From the NCBI RefSeq assembly GCF_000696185.1, contig NZ_KK853997.1, positions 6,874,318 to 6,918,719 of the forward strand: DNA of 44,402 bases. The letters run 5' to 3'. The stretch comes from Kitasatospora cheerisanensis KCTC 2395 (GTDB lineage Bacteria > Actinomycetota > Actinomycetes > Streptomycetales > Streptomycetaceae). Shown here one piece after another: positions 26,990 to 35,667 of this stretch; the first letter of the stretch is position 1; the number at the start of each line of letters is the position of its first letter. The notes beneath the pieces are model-generated. The model was not told the origin of the DNA. It did no database searches and saw only the letters and a program-made list of their open reading frames with translations. The position numbers and the translations under genes were made by a program.

Positions 26990-27856
26990 ATGCCGCTCCC
27001 CGAGCCCGCCGGCCGGCCCGCCGCCGCTCAGCCGGCCGCCGCTCAGCCCGCCGCCGCCGTCCTGCCCACCGCCGTTCTGCCCACCGCCGCCGAACAGGCC
27101 GCCGACGACCCGGCCCAACGTGCGCTCGCCGCCCCGCTGCTGACCGCGTTCACCGACCGCCTGCACGCCGCCACCCCGGTCATCGCGCTGTGGGTGCACG
27201 GCTCGCTGGCGCTCGGCGACTACCGGCACGGCCGCAGCGACCTCGACCTGATCGCCGTCCTGCCGGCCGCGCCGGACGCCCCGCTGCGCGCCGAACTGGC
27301 CGCCCTGCACCGGCAGTTGATCGCCGAGCAGCCGGGCGGGGAGAAGCTGCACTGCAGCTACCTGCCGCAGGGCGGCCTCGCCGACCCGGCCGCCGACCAC
27401 TTCACCTTCGCCCAGGGCGAGCCGATGGACCGGCCGGTCACCCTGGTCACCCGGCGCGAACTCCTGGACGGCGGACTGCGGTTGGCCGGCGCCGAACCGG
27501 CGGGCCTGCTGCCCCCGGTCGGCGACCCGGAACTCCACGCCCACCTGCGGGCCGACCTGCGCACCTTCTGGTACCCCGTCACCGAGCGGCCCGACCCCTG
27601 GCAGCGCGACATCTGGGTCGACCTCGGCCCGATCACCGCCGCCCGCGCCACCGTCGCGCTGCGCGAGAACCGGCTGATCACCAAGCGGGAGGCGATCGCC
27701 CTGCTCCCGGCCCTGGGCGCGCCGACGGCGCTGGTCGCGGACCTCGCCGCCCGCCGCTACGGCACCCCCGCACCGCTCACCGCCGAACAGCGCGACCGAC
27801 GCGCCGAGGACGCCCGGCTGTTCACCCGCGCGGCCATCGAACGGGCGCTGCGCTGA
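26990..27856 (+). CDS. Nucleotidyltransferase-domain protein (aminoglycoside adenylyltransferase-like)
   Basis: A 288-residue protein. The nucleotidyltransferase motif is complete: WVHGSLALGDYRHGRSDLDLIAVL (G71, S72, D84, D86). The C-terminal region (WVDLGPITAARATVALRENRLITKREAIALLPAL) matches the helical domain seen in AadA-like and related stand-alone transferases. The substrate may be an antibiotic or a small metabolite; resistance is not proven. ATG 26990 is chosen over GTG 26942. The N-terminal 35 residues are low complexity and encoded by two 15-base tandem repeats (around 27020-27049 and 27058-27087: AAAQP twice, then AVLPT twice), absent from the family core. It converges with the next gene. 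Confidence 0.85.
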   Translation: MPLPEPAGRPAAAQPAAAQPAAAVLPTAVLPTAAEQAADDPAQRALAAPLLTAFTDRLHAATPVIALWVHGSLALGDYRHGRSDLDLIAVLPAAPDAPLRAELAALHRQLIAEQPGGEKLHCSYLPQGGLADPAADHFTFAQGEPMDRPVTLVTRRELLDGGLRLAGAEPAGLLPPVGDPELHAHLRADLRTFWYPVTERPDPWQRDIWVDLGPITAARATVALRENRLITKREAIALLPALGAPTALVADLAARRYGTPAPLTAEQRDRRAEDARLFTRAAIERALR

Positions 27857-27863
27857 GGGGAGT

Positions 27864-28964
27864 TCAGCCGACCACCGAGACGGATTCGGGCAGCGGCCGG
27901 TAGGCGTCCCTCGGGTGGACGCGCCGGCCGGGCGAGCGCTCGCGCAGGCAGCGGTGCACGGCGGCGGTGAGTTCCAGCCGGGGGCCGATCCGGTGCCCGA
28001 TCCGGGCCACGGCCAACTGCGGCAGCGTGGCGGGGGTGACGTCCAGGTTGGCGCGCAGCGGGAGCCAACGGGCGCCCCGGGCCCGGCAGACGGTCTCGCC
28101 GAGGTACCAGAGCGCGCAGTCGAAGACCGGGTCGTCGAACAGCCGGAGCGCGTCCGGCAGCACCGCCAGCCCGTGGGCCTCCACCGCCTCCAGCACGTCC
28201 AGCCGGTCGTCCAGGCCGATGGCCCGGACGCGCCCCCGCAGCACCTCCTCCAGCAGCTCCAACGAGCCCTCGGTGAAGTCGAGTTCGGTCTCGCGTCCGA
28301 GGGCCCGGGCCCACAGCGGGAATGCGTCCTGGCGCACCGCCAGCCAGTGCGCGAGATCCTGCCCGGGCCGGCCGGGATCGAGCGGGCCGGGCGCGTCGGG
28401 CCGGATCCGGCTCCCGGGGCTCTGCCCCGGCCGGGTGCGCGCCAGCGCCAGCGCCCGCTCCACGGCCGACTCCCAGTACGCGTAGCTCTCCACGCTCTCG
28501 GCGAGCCACCCGCCCTTCTCCCGGTCGGCGGCCCCCACCACCGCGTCGCCCGGAACGCAGAACGGGAAGTCGTCCTCGCACAGCTCCTCCGCCGCGGCGA
28601 GCTCCGCTTCCTCCTCCTCGTCCAGCACCTCGCGCGGCAGCACGAGCAGCGGCTCCACCCGCCCGCCGCCGTGCGGCGCCGGCTCCGGTGAACAGTGCCA
28701 CAGCGCACCGTAGTTGCGGACGTGCACCTCACCCAGGTACCAGGCCGCCACGGTCAGGAAGGCCTCGTCCCGCGCCCGGTGGGCCCGGTCCCAGTCCGGA
28801 TACCTGTCCCGGATCGCCTGCTCCAGCCGGGGCAGCGAGCCGGTGCTGAAGTCCCAGTCGCCGCCGACCAGTTCGGCCCAGGCCGGGAAGCCGTCGTGGC
28901 CGGCCGCCAGCCAGCCGTTCAGCCGGGGGTTGTCGCGCCAGCTCGGATCGTCGATGGAGGTCAT
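27864..28964 (-). CDS. Unknown protein with internal duplication
   Basis: A 366-residue soluble, acidic protein without a signal peptide or known motif. It consists of two related halves. NGWLAAGHDGFPAWAELVGGDWDFSTGSLPRLEQAI pairs with AHWLAVRQDAFPLWARALGRETELDFTEGSLELLEEVL, and VAAWYLGEVHVRNYGALWH pairs with CALWYLGETVCRARGARWL. The first half starts near residue 16 and the second near 205, so the unit is about 190 residues. The WYLGE motif with a preceding hydrophobic segment recalls immunity- or DUF-type proteins of actinomycetes, but I cannot name a family. ATG 28964 is the natural start. Not part of an obvious operon. Confidence 0.82.
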   Translation of the reverse strand: MTSIDDPSWRDNPRLNGWLAAGHDGFPAWAELVGGDWDFSTGSLPRLEQAIRDRYPDWDRAHRARDEAFLTVAAWYLGEVHVRNYGALWHCSPEPAPHGGGRVEPLLVLPREVLDEEEEAELAAAEELCEDDFPFCVPGDAVVGAADREKGGWLAESVESYAYWESAVERALALARTRPGQSPGSRIRPDAPGPLDPGRPGQDLAHWLAVRQDAFPLWARALGRETELDFTEGSLELLEEVLRGRVRAIGLDDRLDVLEAVEAHGLAVLPDALRLFDDPVFDCALWYLGETVCRARGARWLPLRANLDVTPATLPQLAVARIGHRIGPRLELTAAVHRCLRERSPGRRVHPRDAYRPLPESVSVVG

Positions 28965-29006
28965 GGCCGCCGAGAATAGGCGCCGGCACGGACAGCTGAC
29001 GCGCCG

Positions 29007-29756
29007 TCAGGCCCGGTCGCGGCGGAACAGGGCGGTCCACAGGAACGGCACACCGAACAGGGCCGCACCGGCGGGCTGTTCACGCATCCGGCGCAGCTCG
29101 ACCTCGGTCAGGTCGGCGAAGATCCGGCGCAGCGCGTCCGGGGTGTAGGCGAGGCCGCCTTGCAGCGAGCGCTCCCGGTAGAGGTCCGCGTCGGAGAGTT
29201 CCGCGCCCATGCCGTTCTCACCGGCCGCGAAGCAGGTCAGCGCGAGGTGTCCGCCGGGCGCCAGCACGCGGTCCAGCAGGGCCAGGTAGCTGATCCGCCG
29301 GTGCGGCGCCAGATGGTGGAAGCAGCCCGAGTCGACGACCAGGTCGTACGGGCCGCGCACCTGCTCCGCGCCGAGCGCGAAGGCGTCCCCGCAGGTGAAG
29401 CGGACCTCGACGCCGGCCTCGGCGGCCCGCTCCCGCGCCCAGGCGACGGCGGCCGGGGAGAGGTCCACGGCCTCCACCTCGAAGCCCCGCTGCGCCAGGA
29501 ACACCGCGTTGCGCCCCGGCCCGCACCCCAGGTCCAGCACCCGGCCGGGCGCGATCAGGCCCGCGTCGAGCTGCGCGGCCAGGTTCTCGTCCGGCTTCGC
29601 CGCGAAGAACGGGACCTGCCGGTCCCGGTCCGCGTAGAACCGCTCCCAGTAGTCCCGGCCGTCGCCGGTCGCCAACTTCCCGCTCTCCGCCCCGCTGGTG
29701 AACAAGCCGTCCAGCAGCGCCAGAACGTCCTCCACGGTCCGCACGGTCCGGTCCAT
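29007..29756 (-). CDS. Class I SAM-dependent methyltransferase
   Basis: A 249-residue Rossmann methyltransferase. Motif I is VLDLGCGPGRNAVFLAQRG, followed by VEAVDLSPAAVAWARERA, VRFTCGDAF, YDLVVDSGCFHHLAPHRR and the late LAPGGHLALTCF. The substrate is not evident; the N-terminal YWERFYADRDRQVPFF and Phe-rich C-terminus resemble the thiopurine/tellurite (TehB-like) group that handles small molecules. ATG 29756 is preferred since AAGGGGG lies 5 bases upstream. It stands between two minus-strand genes without close coupling. Confidence 0.9.
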   Translation of the reverse strand: MDRTVRTVEDVLALLDGLFTSGAESGKLATGDGRDYWERFYADRDRQVPFFAAKPDENLAAQLDAGLIAPGRVLDLGCGPGRNAVFLAQRGFEVEAVDLSPAAVAWARERAAEAGVEVRFTCGDAFALGAEQVRGPYDLVVDSGCFHHLAPHRRISYLALLDRVLAPGGHLALTCFAAGENGMGAELSDADLYRERSLQGGLAYTPDALRRIFADLTEVELRRMREQPAGAALFGVPFLWTALFRRDRA

Positions 29757-29845
29757 CCGGTCCCCCTTCCGACCGCCCGATCCTAGAGCGCACAGACAGG
29801 TGGGGCCCGCCCCGCCCCCGGTGGGCGGGCCTCGGTGGCAGGGGG

Positions 29846-30409
29846 TCAGGTGGCGTCGGCGAACAGGGCGGTGAGCCTCGGGAGGCGGGCGGCGACCTCG
29901 GCGCGGGTCCAGGTCGCGCCCTCGGGTTCGGCGGTGACCGGGCTGTCGTGGTCCCGGGCGAGCAGCGCCTCCTCCAGGCCCTCCTCCTCGCCGGTCTGCG
30001 CCTCCCAGGCGCGTTCGGCGCAGTAGTCGACGTCCTCCCAGTCGGGGAAGTCCGCGTCGGTCCACTCGCGGTACGGCAGGGCCGCCAGCCGCCGGAAGGC
30101 GGGATGGTCGGCGAGCGCGTCCGGGTCGTGGACCGCCAGCGCGTGGGCGGCCCGGCCGAGACCGATCAGCCAGGCGTGGAAGTACCACAGGCCGTCGTCG
30201 CTGACCCGGCCGCGCAGGACGAGCGCGGCGACCTCCAGGGTGGCCATGGTGTCCAGCGGGGCACGGACTTCGTCCAGTCGGAGCTGGAACTCCAGCACCT
30301 CGTCCAGTGGCAATTGCGCCAGGCGCTCGACCAGAGCGTCCGCGCGTTCGGCGGCGGAGTCGGTGGGGTCGGCGGACTCCACCAACTCCCAGAATCCATT
30401 CAGGTTCAT
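29846..30409 (-). CDS. DUF4240 domain protein
   Basis: A 187-residue cytoplasmic protein that matches the DUF4240 pattern: MNLNGFWELVESADPT at the start, VERLAQLPLDEVLEFQLRLDEV, then VSDDGLWYFHAWLIGLGRAAHALAVHDPDALADHP. This family is widespread in Streptomyces, and its role is not known. The start at 30409 is preferred to 30418 because AAGGA lies 9 bases upstream. It is divergent from the quinone oxidoreductase, with 178 bases between the starts that hold the SoxR-type promoter. Confidence 0.88.
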   Translation of the reverse strand: MNLNGFWELVESADPTDSAAERADALVERLAQLPLDEVLEFQLRLDEVRAPLDTMATLEVAALVLRGRVSDDGLWYFHAWLIGLGRAAHALAVHDPDALADHPAFRRLAALPYREWTDADFPDWEDVDYCAERAWEAQTGEEEGLEEALLARDHDSPVTAEPEGATWTRAEVAARLPRLTALFADAT

Positions 30410-30509
30410 GGCCCGCATCCTTGCACGCTGCGCGATCTTGCTCGAACCACGGTCCCCGCGAACAGATTTGACGATCCATCATCAACATCGGGGCGGGCCG
30501 CCGGGGGAG

Positions 30510-30540
30510 TTGACCTCAAGTGCGCTTGAGCTTGCAGGAT
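30510..30540 (+). promoter_or_regulatory. SoxR/MerR-type promoter for the quinone oxidoreductase
   Basis: TTGACC (30510-30515) and CAGGAT (30535-30540) are exactly 19 bases apart. Between them is a perfect dyad CTCAAG-TGCG-CTTGAG (30515-30530), the arms and spacing of a SoxR box. The start point would be near 30547, with 41 bases to the ATG and GGAGG in the leader. This matches the known behaviour of SoxR in Streptomyces, which controls oxidoreductase genes in response to redox-active compounds. Confidence 0.7.
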
Positions 30541-30587
30541 GGGCCACCGAGCCGGGCGGTCCGGCTCCGGTGCGGGGCGGAGGCGTG

Positions 30588-31538
30588 ATGCGAGCGGTGT
30601 GGCTGCGGGAGTTCGGCGGGCCGGAGGTACTGGTGCCGGGCGAGGCCCCCGACCCGGTGGCGGGGGAGGGGCAGGTGCTGATCGGCGTCGCACACGCCAA
30701 CCTGACCTTCGTCGAGACCCAGTTCCGCGCCACCGGGCTGGGTCCGTTCACCGGCACCGTGCCGATGATCCCCGGCAACGGCGTCGGCGGCACCGTCACC
30801 GCCGTCGGCCCCGGCGCGGACCCGGCGCTGATCGGACGGCGCGTCATCTCCTCCACCGGCGGCAGCGGCGGCTACGCCGAACTCGCCGCCGTCCCGGCCG
30901 CCGGCCTGCACCTCGTCCCGGACGGGCTGGCCCTGGACGCCGCCACCGCGCTGCTCGCCGACGGCCGCACCGCCCGCCTGCTGCTGGAGACCGCCGCACC
31001 CGCACCCGGCGAACGCGTGCTGGTCCTCGCGGCGGCCGGCGGCGTCGGCACCCTCCTCGTTCAACTCGCCACCGCCGCCGGCCTGCACGTGGTCGCCGCG
31101 GCCGGCGGACCCGACAAGCTCGCCCTCGCCGCCGAACTCGGCGCCGCCGAGACCCTCGACTACCGGCACCCCGACTGGACGGCCGGCGCCACCCCCGTCG
31201 ACCTGGTCCTCGACGGCGTCGGCGGCGCCGTCGGCCGCGCCGCCACCACCCTGCTCCGGAACGGCGGACGGCTGCTCAGCTACGGCCTCGCGGGCGGCAG
31301 TTGGACGGAGCTCCCGGAGGCCGAGATCCGCGCCCGCGGGCTCACCGTCCTCGGTCTGCGCCCCACCCCGGACGCCGTCCGCCGCGCCACCGCCCACGTC
31401 CTCGCCGAGGCCGCCGCGCACCGGCTCCGCCCCGTCATCGGCCGCCGCTTCCCGCTCGCCCGGGCCGCCGACGCGCACCGCGCCATCGAGGCCCGCGCCA
31501 CCCTCGGCAAGACCCTGCTCGACGTCGAACCCGCCTGA
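30588..31538 (+). CDS. Zinc-independent quinone oxidoreductase (MDR family)
   Basis: A 316-residue medium-chain dehydrogenase/reductase. It has the N-terminal GroES-like part (MRAVWLREFGGPEVLVPGEAP, VPMIPGNGVGGTVTAVGPG) and the NADPH-binding AAAGGVGTLLVQLATAAG with AGGPDKLALAAELGA. The zinc ligands of alcohol dehydrogenases are absent, which places it with quinone oxidoreductases. It probably reduces quinones or reactive alkenals with NADPH. ATG 30588 follows GGAGG. A SoxR-type promoter upstream suggests induction by redox-cycling compounds. Confidence 0.92.
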   Translation: MRAVWLREFGGPEVLVPGEAPDPVAGEGQVLIGVAHANLTFVETQFRATGLGPFTGTVPMIPGNGVGGTVTAVGPGADPALIGRRVISSTGGSGGYAELAAVPAAGLHLVPDGLALDAATALLADGRTARLLLETAAPAPGERVLVLAAAGGVGTLLVQLATAAGLHVVAAAGGPDKLALAAELGAAETLDYRHPDWTAGATPVDLVLDGVGGAVGRAATTLLRNGGRLLSYGLAGGSWTELPEAEIRARGLTVLGLRPTPDAVRRATAHVLAEAAAHRLRPVIGRRFPLARAADAHRAIEARATLGKTLLDVEPA

Positions 31539-31551
31539 CCGCCCCGGCCGC

Positions 31552-31571
31552 GCCGGCGTGCACCCGCCGGC
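31552..31571 (+). terminator. Hairpin after the quinone oxidoreductase
   Basis: GCCGGCG (31552-31558) and CGCCGGC (31565-31571) form a perfect 7-base stem with a 6-base loop, 14 bases after the stop. No T tract follows. A further CCGCCGGCC repeat just downstream may extend the structure. Confidence 0.5.
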
Positions 31572-31694
31572 CGCACCCGCCGGCCATGCCCGCGCACGCC
31601 CGCCGTCCCGGTGCGCTTAGGCAGTCGCGGTGCGCGCCGGCCGCGCCGGGAAATCCGGTCGTCCGCAGGCGAACGCCCTCGCTAGCATCACGCC

Positions 31695-32738
31695 ATGTCA
31701 GATCAGCCCACGTACCCGCCCAAGGCCAAGCCCGGCGACCGGGTCGCCGTCCTCTCGCCGTCGTTCGGCGGCCCGGGCATGTTCCCGGTGCCGTACGAGC
31801 TCGGACTGCGCCGCCTGCGCGAGCAGTTCGGCCTGGAGCCGGTCGAGTACCCGACCACCCGGAAGCCCGACGCCACCCCGCAGGAGCGGGCCGCCGACGT
31901 GCACGCCGCGTTCACCGACCCGAGCGTCACCGCGATCCTGGCCACCATCGGCGGCGACGACCAGATCACCGTCGTCCCGCACCTGGACGGCGAGCTGATC
32001 CGCGCCCACGCCAAGCCGTTCTTCGGGTTCAGCGACAACACCAACCTGCTCGACTTCCTGTGGCGGCACGGCGTCGTCTCGTACCAGGGCGGCTCGGTGA
32101 TGACCGAGTTCGGCCGCCCCGGCGCCATGCACCCGCTCACCGAGGCCTCGCTGCGCGCCGCGCTGTTCGACGGCGGCGAGTTCGACCTGCGCGAGGCCGA
32201 GGACGTCAGCACCGAGGTCGGCCACTGGGGCGACCCGGCCACCTTCGAGGCCCTGCCCCCGAGCGAGCCCGCCACCCCCGCGTCCTGGCACCGCGCCGAC
32301 CGGGTGGTCGAAGGCGTGAGCTGGGGCGGCAACCTGGAGATCCTGCACTGGATGGCCGCCGCCGACCGGCTGCTGCCCGCCGAACGGTACGCCGGCGGCG
32401 TGCTGGTGCTGGAGACCTCCGAGGAACTGCCGTCCGGCACCGAGGTGTTCCGCATGCTGCGCAACCTCGGCGAACGCGGACTGCTCCGGCAGTTCCCGGC
32501 CGTGCTGTTCGGCCGGGCCATGGCCTGGTCCTTCGAGCAGCCCAAGGACGCCGCGCAGCGCGCCGAGTACCGCGCCGAACAGCGCGCCGCCGCCCTGCGC
32601 GCCCTGGACGCCTACGCCCCGGACGCCATGGCCGTGTTCGACGTCGACCTCGGCCACACCGAGCCGCAGCAGGTGATCCCGTACGGCGGCCTGATCAAGG
32701 TCGACGGCCCGGCCCGCCGGATCACCGTCACCTACTGA
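31695..32738 (+). CDS. S66 family peptidase (LD-carboxypeptidase/MccF-like)
   Basis: A 347-residue serine peptidase of family S66. The nucleophile is S113 in FFGFSDNTNLL, with GGNLEIL supplying the acid and DLGHTEPQ the His. The segment TIGGDDQITVVPHLD before the nucleophile is characteristic of the MccF-like branch, which cleaves toxic aminoacyl nucleotides such as microcin C; others trim peptidoglycan. The role here is open. TAGCAT (31683-31688) ends 6 bases before the ATG and no Shine-Dalgarno sequence is present, so this may be a leaderless transcript. Confidence 0.92.
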   Translation: MSDQPTYPPKAKPGDRVAVLSPSFGGPGMFPVPYELGLRRLREQFGLEPVEYPTTRKPDATPQERAADVHAAFTDPSVTAILATIGGDDQITVVPHLDGELIRAHAKPFFGFSDNTNLLDFLWRHGVVSYQGGSVMTEFGRPGAMHPLTEASLRAALFDGGEFDLREAEDVSTEVGHWGDPATFEALPPSEPATPASWHRADRVVEGVSWGGNLEILHWMAAADRLLPAERYAGGVLVLETSEELPSGTEVFRMLRNLGERGLLRQFPAVLFGRAMAWSFEQPKDAAQRAEYRAEQRAAALRALDAYAPDAMAVFDVDLGHTEPQQVIPYGGLIKVDGPARRITVTY

Positions 32739-32932
32739 ACCACCCGCACCGGACCGGCGGCACCCGCCCGGCACCCGCGCCGACCAGCGCGTGCCGCCGC
32801 CGGGCGCGCCACCCGGCCTGGCCCGGCCACCCGCCGACCACGTATCGTGGCCGGGATCGGAATGTGGCGCCGGACACCACGGCGAACGGGCACGACGTCG
32901 CACGGGCGACGGACGGGGGCGGTGACCTGACG

Positions 32933-35183
32933 GTGGCTGACGTGGCATCGACGACCGGGGACGGGCCGGCGGCGGCGGACCAGGAGGAGCCGTACCAGCT
33001 CCCGACCCAGCCGCAAGGCCCCCCACCGGGCGCCGAACTGCCGCCCTCCGCCGACCCGTTCGCCACCTCCGTCAACCTCCGCGTCAACCCGGCGCCCGCG
33101 GACGCCACCCTCGGCGGCACCCGCAGCGTCGCCCGCCGGCCACCACCCCGCCCGGCGGCACGCCCGTCCCCCGCCGCCCGCGATGCCCCCGACGGCGCCC
33201 AGCACCGGCTGGACCAGCGTCATCCCGGTGATCACCGCCGAGATGCTGGCCGCCGGCTCCCCGGCCGGCCCGCCCCCGAACACCCCGGCACCCGGCGGAG
33301 CGTCAACTCCCGCACCCGCCCCGGCCCCCGCGCAGGCCCGTGGCATCGGCGGCGGCCTGCGCGGCCGCATCCTGGTGGTCGAGGGCGGCTACGGCGGCGG
33401 CCGCCGCTGGGGCCGCGGCGGCACCGCCCACGCCTCCGTGCTGTCCGCCGCGCTGGCCGGCGTCGCCCCGCAGATCCTGCTCTCCGCCGACCAGGTCGAC
33501 GCCGTCCACCTGCCCGGCGCCAACGACCCGCAGACCGTGCTCGCCCACCTGCGCGCCGCCGCCCGCCACCCCGGACCGCTGCTGGTCCACCTCGGCGGCC
33601 ACCTGGTCACCGACCGCCGCGGCGACCAGATGTACCTGTCGCTGCGCGAGAACAAGGCCTCCGAGAGCCTGCCCTGGTCCGCCCTCGCCACCGAACTGCG
33701 GCACCGCGGCACCGAACTCGACACCCTGGTGATCGCCGACCTGAGCGCCGACCAGGTGCTCTGGCCGCAACTCGCCGCCACCGCCGGCCAGCAGCTCTGC
33801 GAAGGCGTCCCGCTGTGGGCCGTGGTCAACCACGACCCCGACCAGCTCGGCACCTTCACCCGCGCGCTGATCGAGACCCTGCACCGCGGCCGCCCCGGCG
33901 CGGACCAGCTGCTCACCCCCGAACTCGTCCGCCAGCAGGTCAACTCGGTGCTGCGCCCCGACACCGTGGTGATCACCTCGCACCCCGGCGACCGGCCGTG
34001 GTTCCGCAACACCGCCCGGCAGATCGGCCCCGCGGGCCCCGCCGAACCCGCTGCTGCCCGCCCCGCCGCACCGCCCGCCCGCCGCGGCACGCCCGCCGAA
34101 CCGGCCCGGCCCCGGCTCGCCCCCGGCTGGACGCCGCGCGTGCTGGTCTCGCTGCGCAAGGCCGGTGTCCCCGCCACGCCCGCCCGCCGCCCGATGATCG
34201 TCTCGCTGGTGCGCGGCGTGCCGATGGTCCCGGCCGACCTCGCGCCGGTCGAGCTCGGCAAGGACCTCCCCGCCGCGCCCGAGCCCACCGTCCGCCTCGG
34301 CAAGGACCTCCCCGCCGAGGCCGCCGCGCCGGTGGTCGAACTCGCCAAGTCCGCGCCCGCACCGGCCGATCCGCGCGCCGTGGACTTCGCCAAAGCCGCC
34401 CCCGCCGCTGCTCCCGCTGCTCCCGCGGAGGCGGCCGCGAAGGGCGACAGCGTGCCCGAACCGGCCGCCGAGCGGCCCTGGTTCGACCCGCTGGCCGCCA
34501 CCGTCCCGCTGCCCGGGCCGGACGCGCTCGCCGCCGCCCGCCGCTGCCCGGCCCCGGGGCGACGGCCCCGACCGTCCCGCTCGCCAAGGCCGCGCCGCAG
34601 CACGACCCGCTGGCCGCGACCGTGCCGCTCGACAAGCCCCGGCCGCCGCGCGGCCGAACCGGCGGCCGCGGCCGCACCGTCGCAGCAGCGGGCCGACGGG
34701 CCGCCGGCTCCGCCCGCCGCCCAGCAGGCCCCGCCGACCGACTACCTGGAGGCGATCGGCGAGATCGTCCGCCACGCCGAGGCGGGCGACCACGGCGCCG
34801 CGGCGCGGCTCGCCCTCGCTCTGGAGGAGAAGGCCGTCGCCGCCCACGGCACCCTCGCCCCCGTGGTGCTCCAGGTCCGGCAGGTCCGCGCGCACGTCTC
34901 CCGGGTCGCCGGACTGCCCGTGCTGGCCGCCGAGTTGTACCGGCAGGTCGCCACCGCGCTGCTGCAGACCGAGGGCCCCGAGCACCCCGAGACCCAGCGC
35001 GCCGCCACCAACGCCGAGGCGTGCTGGCGCGCCGTCAAGGACCCGGCCGAGGCGATAAGGATCGCCCCCGACATCATCGAACTCCGGGCCCACCTGCCCG
35101 GCCCCGACAACCGCAAGCTCCGCGCCTCCGAGCGCTACCTTCAGCAACTTGCCACGAGGAAAGCGCAGTTGGCGGCCGGCTGA
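32933..35183 (+). CDS. Large pseudo-caspase protein with Pro-rich linker and helical C-terminus, multiple frameshifts
   Basis: About 751 residues after five single-base additions: CC 33136-33137, CCCCC 33168-33172, CCC 34537-34539, CCCC 34637-34640 and GG 34652-34653. Residues 1-140 are Pro-rich. The caspase-like domain (about 140-350) reads GRILVVEGGYGGGRRWGRGG, PLLVHLGGHLVTDRRGDQMYLSLREN, LVIADLSADQVLW, VPLWAVVNH, LGTFTRALIETLHRG; His is present, but Ser stands at the Cys position. Then come repeated short motifs (VELGKDLP, VRLGKDLP, VELAKSAP, VDFAKAAP, VPLAKAAP, VPLDKP) and a C-terminal TPR-like helical region from DYLEAIGEIVRHAEAGD. GTG 32933 is the likely start. Paralogue of the gene at 8780. 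The stop faces the Imm1 gene. Confidence 0.72.
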
Positions 35184-35196
35184 CGCCCCTCGGCGG

Positions 35197-35217
35197 CCGT
35201 GGATCAGCGGTCCACGG
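35197..35217. terminator. Bidirectional hairpin at convergent stops
   Basis: CCGTGGA (35197-35203) and TCCACGG (35211-35217) form a perfect 7-base stem with loop TCAGCGG. The loop begins with the stop codon of the minus-strand Imm1 gene, and the stem lies 13 bases after the plus-strand pseudo-caspase stop. Confidence 0.55.
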
Positions 35218-35605
35218 ACCACGGCGCGTCCGCCGGCGGGGCGCCGGTCTCCAGCAGGTGCCCGACCAGCTCCAGCGCCCGATCGAGCGGGACGGTGTCC
35301 GCGTCCGGATACTCGTCCTGCTGCCCGTCGGCCAGCAGGAAGCCGTCGCTCCAGCCGTCCGCGCCCGGATCGACGGCGTGCTCGCCCGGGTCGCCCGGCC
35401 CGGCCAGCAGCATCACCATCGCCCGCTCGCCGTTGGAGACCACCGCCAACTCCCGCCCGCGCGAGCTGCGCAGCCAGTTCTCGCCCCGGCCGCCGGCGAT
35501 CCGCCGCCGCAACTCGCCGACGGCGTCGCCGCCCGGCCCGGCGGCGGCCCCGGAGCCGGGCGGTCGGTCGGTGAACTCCCAGCGCTCGGCGGGCTGTTCG
35601 GACAT
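35204..35605 (-). CDS. Imm1-family immunity protein
   Basis: A 133-residue cytoplasmic protein. The second half, DGWSDGFLLADGQQDEYPDADTVPLDRALELVGHLLETGAPPADAPWSVDR, has the order of the Imm1 family: a hydrophobic strand, NGQ-like turn, acidic-Pro-x-x-x-VP helix start, helix ending with TG and a terminal W. Imm1 proteins neutralise polymorphic or contact-dependent toxins, often deaminases or nucleases. No toxin gene is adjacent, so it is an orphan. ATG 35605 follows GAGAGGA. The CMD-like gene starts upstream on the same strand. Confidence 0.7.
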   Translation of the reverse strand: MSEQPAERWEFTDRPPGSGAAAGPGGDAVGELRRRIAGGRGENWLRSSRGRELAVVSNGERAMVMLLAGPGDPGEHAVDPGADGWSDGFLLADGQQDEYPDADTVPLDRALELVGHLLETGAPPADAPWSVDR

Positions 35606-35667
35606 CCGGCAAGGTCCTCTCGGTGGCGGCGGCACACGCTTCGGCCGCCCACGCTACCCGCCCGGGC

